Assembly (NCBI RefSeq): GCF_002155965.1
Contig: NZ_MUMH01000023.1
Span: forward strand, 23,359 to 87,358
Length of the DNA: 64,000 nucleotides
Reading direction: 5' to 3'
From: Allokutzneria sp. NRRL B-24872
GTDB lineage: Bacteria > Actinomycetota > Actinomycetes > Mycobacteriales > Pseudonocardiaceae
The notes below the pieces were generated by a model. That model ran no database searches, was not told the origin of the DNA, and was given only the letters and a program-made list of their open reading frames with translations. The position numbers and the translations under genes were made by a program. Shown here piece by piece: positions 61,744 through 64,000 of this stretch (positions are counted from its first letter, which is position 1; every line of letters begins with the position of its first letter).

Positions 61744-62712
61744 GTGGAGCGTGTCGTGGTGATCGCGACGGGTGGCACCATCGCCAGCCAGCCGACGATG
61801 AGCGGCCTGGCCGCGAGCCTCCAGGGGCGCTCGGTGATCAGCGCGGTGCCGCCGACGGCGGGGCTGCGGGTGGACGTGATCGACCTCTGCACGATCGACA
61901 GCTCGTGTCTGACGATCCGGCACCAGCTCGACCTCCTGGAGCAGGTGCGCGTCGCCCTGGCCGACCCGGACGTCACCGGTGTCGTGGTCACGCACGGCAC
62001 GGACACGTTGGAGGAGTCGGCTTTCCTGCTCGACCTGCACCACGACGACCCGCGCCCCGTCGTCCTGACGGGGTCGCAGCTGCCGTTGGGGCACGAGGGC
62101 TCCGACGCGCCGCGCAATCTCTCGGACGCGTTCATCGTCGCGCAGCAGGCACGCGATCTGGGCGTGCTGGTGGTCTTCAACGGCCACGTGCACGCCGCGC
62201 GCGGCACGGTGAAGCGGCACACCTTGGACGCCCACGCGTTCGGAGACCCCTCGCACGAGCCACTGGGCCGAATCCTCGGCGGAGAGCTGCTGTTGCGACG
62301 CGACGTGCAACGCCGGAGCGCGCCACTGCCCGCGCCGCGCGGCTCCGCGCCTCGCGTGGACATCGTGACGCACCACAGCGACGGCGACGCAGTGCTGCTG
62401 CGAGCCTCGATCGCGGCTGGAGCGCGCGGGATCGTGCTGGTGGGTGCGGGCACGGGCAACGCAACGCCGGAGATCGCGGAGGCGGTGCGCGACGCGACCC
62501 TCGCGGGCGTGGTCGTCGCGGTGACCTCGCGGTGCGCGGCGGGCCCGGTCGCACCGGTCTACGCCTCGGGTGGTGATCTGCTCGCGGCGGGCGCGATCCT
62601 CGCCGGACACCTCCGCGCGAGCCAGACGCGCATCGCGCTGCTGAGCGCCCTGATGCACACGGACAGCCCGGAGCGGTGCCGCGCGTTGCTGCCCGCGCTA
62701 CTCGGAACCTGA
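61744..62712 (+). CDS. L-asparaginase
   Basis: 322 residues from GTG 61744. The first catalytic motif is VIATGGTIAS (nucleophile Thr12), and the second is VVVTHGTDTLEESAFLLDL (residues 80-98). TGSQLPLGHEGSDAPRNLSDAF and FNGHVHAARGTVKRHTLDAHAF confirm the family. No signal peptide, so cytoplasmic. It hydrolyses asparagine to aspartate and ammonia. Overlaps the convergent WYL gene by 15 bases. Confidence 0.9.
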   Translation: MERVVVIATGGTIASQPTMSGLAASLQGRSVISAVPPTAGLRVDVIDLCTIDSSCLTIRHQLDLLEQVRVALADPDVTGVVVTHGTDTLEESAFLLDLHHDDPRPVVLTGSQLPLGHEGSDAPRNLSDAFIVAQQARDLGVLVVFNGHVHAARGTVKRHTLDAHAFGDPSHEPLGRILGGELLLRRDVQRRSAPLPAPRGSAPRVDIVTHHSDGDAVLLRASIAAGARGIVLVGAGTGNATPEIAEAVRDATLAGVVVAVTSRCAAGPVAPVYASGGDLLAAGAILAGHLRASQTRIALLSALMHTDSPERCRALLPALLGT

Positions 62713-63660
62713 CGCGCGCGCGTAGCGGCGACTGAGTTCGCGCATGTGCTCGATGAGCTCCGGCGGCTCCTGCACCTCGAAGTCCACGCCCGTCATTCCC
62801 AGGTACAGAGCCAAGGACTCCAGCGAGTCGGCTCCGGTCGCGAACACGCAGCTGTTCTCGTCGATCGGTTCCAAGCTGCCGTAGCCCCCGAACTTCTCCG
62901 TCAGCGCTTCGGCGGAGGCGTGCATCAGAACGCGCGCGCGGAGCTGCCAAGGGGCTGAAGTGATGCGCGTCGACACGAACGTCGCGACGTCGACACCATC
63001 TGGTAGCTCGCGCGGTGTGAAGCGGGGACCGGTGGGGGTGCGCGGCGAAATGCGGTCCACGCGGAACGTGCGCCAGTCCTCGCGGTCGACGTCCCACGCG
63101 ACGAGGTACCAACGACGGCCCCAGTTGGCCATGCTGTGCGGTTCCACCACACGCAGGCTCTCGGCGCCGCTGTGGTCGGAGTAGTCGAAACGGAAGCGCT
63201 CGTTGTCACGGCACGCGCTCGCGATCGTGGTGAGCACGGCGGAGTCCACGGTCGGCCCTGGCCTCAACGGGATCGGCACGGTGTAGGCCTGCAACGCGTT
63301 CACGCGGCGGCGCAGTCGCGACGGCAGAACCTGTTCGAGCTTGGTCAGCGCGCGCAGCGACGTGTCCTCGATCCCGGCGATCGGTCCACTAGTGGCGGTG
63401 CGGAGGCTCACGGCGACCGCGACGGCTTCGTCGTCGTCGAGCAGCAACGGTGGCAGCGCGGCACCAGCGCCGAGCCGGTAGCCACCTGCGGACCCTGTCG
63501 TCGCGTTGACCGGATATCCGAGGTTGCGCAGCTTGTCGACGTCGCGGCGCACGGTCCGCACGTCGACCTCCAGGCGGTCCGCGAGGTCGGAGCCGGACCA
63601 CTCGCGGCGGATCTGCAACAGCGACAGCAGGCGGAGCAAGCGGGCCGATGTCTGCAACAT
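62698..63660 (-). CDS. HTH - WYL domain regulator (DeoR-like)
   Basis: 320 residues from ATG 63660; a longer frame to 63705 is less likely. The HTH is SARLLRLLSLLQIRREWSGSDLADRLEVDVRTVRRDVDKLRNLGYPV. The WYL domain is FDYSDHSGAESLRVVEPHSMANWGRRWYLVAWDVDREDWRTFRVDRI. The WCX C-terminal part follows. Such regulators sense ligands, possibly nucleic acid, via the WYL domain. Its target is not known. Confidence 0.88.
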   Translation of the reverse strand: MLQTSARLLRLLSLLQIRREWSGSDLADRLEVDVRTVRRDVDKLRNLGYPVNATTGSAGGYRLGAGAALPPLLLDDDEAVAVAVSLRTATSGPIAGIEDTSLRALTKLEQVLPSRLRRRVNALQAYTVPIPLRPGPTVDSAVLTTIASACRDNERFRFDYSDHSGAESLRVVEPHSMANWGRRWYLVAWDVDREDWRTFRVDRISPRTPTGPRFTPRELPDGVDVATFVSTRITSAPWQLRARVLMHASAEALTEKFGGYGSLEPIDENSCVFATGADSLESLALYLGMTGVDFEVQEPPELIEHMRELSRRYARASGSE

Positions 63661-63712
63661 GAGCGCAGTCTGGCACCCCTCGCGGACAACTCCTGTCCTC
63701 AACACCGCGGGG

Positions 63713-63967
63713 ATGAATCACTGTGTCGAGTGGCTTTTCTTGCCAAGGTGGGCAGCGCTCGACAGCCTCGACCGCATGCTGAACGAGCCCGAGAGCATCG
63801 CGGTCGGCGAGAGCACCACGGTGTGCCACGACTGCGCCGGAGCGCAGCACGCGGCCCGTGAGGTACTGCGTCTCAACGGAGAGACCGGGGCGACCGTCGC
63901 CGTCACGCGCGCGTGTCGCACGTGCTCCGGTGTCGGGGCGCTGCCCGGCCTCATCCCGCCCGTCTAG
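63713..63967 (+). CDS. Small protein with two CxxC motifs
   Basis: 84 residues from ATG 63713. CHDCAG (near 38) and CRTCSG (near 68) form two CxxC knuckles as in DnaJ zinc fingers, so a bound zinc is likely. Helical segment between them (GAQHAAREVLRLNGETGATVAV). Function unknown. Divergent from the WYL regulator, and its stop overlaps by 4 bases a stop on the opposite strand. Confidence 0.55.
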   Translation: MNHCVEWLFLPRWAALDSLDRMLNEPESIAVGESTTVCHDCAGAQHAAREVLRLNGETGATVAVTRACRTCSGVGALPGLIPPV

Positions 63968-64000
63968 TCGGAGAGCAACTGTGCGCAGCGGATGAGTCCG
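63964..64000 (-). CDS. Possible C-terminus of an unseen minus-strand gene
   Basis: The minus strand ends GLIRCAQLLSD with TAG at 63964, giving a plausible end of a coding region that continues beyond the window. The overlapping-stop CTAG arrangement is also seen at 13972. Only 11 codons are visible, so this is weak. Confidence 0.35.
   Translation of the reverse strand, partial: GLIRCAQLLSD

Overview
High-GC actinobacterial chromosome segment, most like a Pseudonocardiales genome (Saccharothrix, Lentzea, Actinosynnema or a relative). The grounds are GC-rich codon use, many GTG starts, leaderless starts with a TANNNT box 6-8 bases upstream, an XRE/DUF397 pair, an RbpA-like protein, LC7/roadblock proteins, and a mycobacterium-like suf - mptB - ABC - ctaA gene order. 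No rRNA, tRNA, CRISPR array, prophage or intact insertion sequence was seen, and the window reads as ordinary chromosome with a few accessory spots. Genus-level placement is inference.

Layout. 1-5 kb: a DUF222/HNH endonuclease cut by the window edge, a degenerate tandem repeat, a lone lycopene beta-cyclase, an EAL-CBS-GGDEF protein and a GNAT protein. 5-14 kb: a YbdK-type carboxylate-amine ligase, then a tight run of methyltransferase, lipoprotein solute-binding protein, two permeases, a fused double ATPase, nucleoside hydrolase and serine beta-lactamase-like hydrolase, which looks like one peptide/nucleoside uptake operon. 14-17 kb: an SMI1/KNR4 gene broken by an in-frame TAG, a secreted GH16 beta-glucanase with a CebR-like box, DoxX, and an ornithine cyclodeaminase-family enzyme. 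17-24 kb: the full SUF operon (sufR-B-D-Rieske-C-S-U-T). 24-30.5 kb: mptB, an ABC pair and ctaA, interrupted by a MoCo-sulfurase-like gene and a MmcQ/YjbR gene on the other strand.

30.5-49.5 kb is a patchwork of short operons: TetR, GbsR/MarR and ArsR regulators, a nucleotidyltransferase, an ATP-grasp protein, a DUF885 peptidase, phosphatidylserine decarboxylase with a pentein-fold partner, an acyl desaturase, quinone oxidoreductase, thioredoxin, OhrR, a polysaccharide lyase-like protein, a TlpA-like lipoprotein and an M6-type secreted protease.

49.7-54 kb holds the most unusual locus: two divergent, paralogous three-gene cassettes, each with a DUF4388/PATAN-like protein with a C-terminal winged-helix-like region, an LC7/roadblock protein and a second small roadblock-like protein, separated by 719 bases. 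They resemble pieces of streptomycete conservons but have no GTPase, kinase or DUF742 partner. One cassette appears to start at a CTG codon.

54-64 kb: an FKBP lipoprotein, an HTH-NB-ARC-TPR regulator behind an RbpA paralogue, an XRE/DUF397 pair, a LacI regulator, a PCMT-like methyltransferase, an alpha/beta hydrolase whose nucleophile serine is alanine, an L-asparaginase, a WYL regulator and a small CxxC protein.

Scattered across the window are at least 17 copies of a 13-base palindrome, GGNACNNNGTNCC, and two copies of the same 21-base-arm hairpin placed 10-11 bases after unrelated genes.
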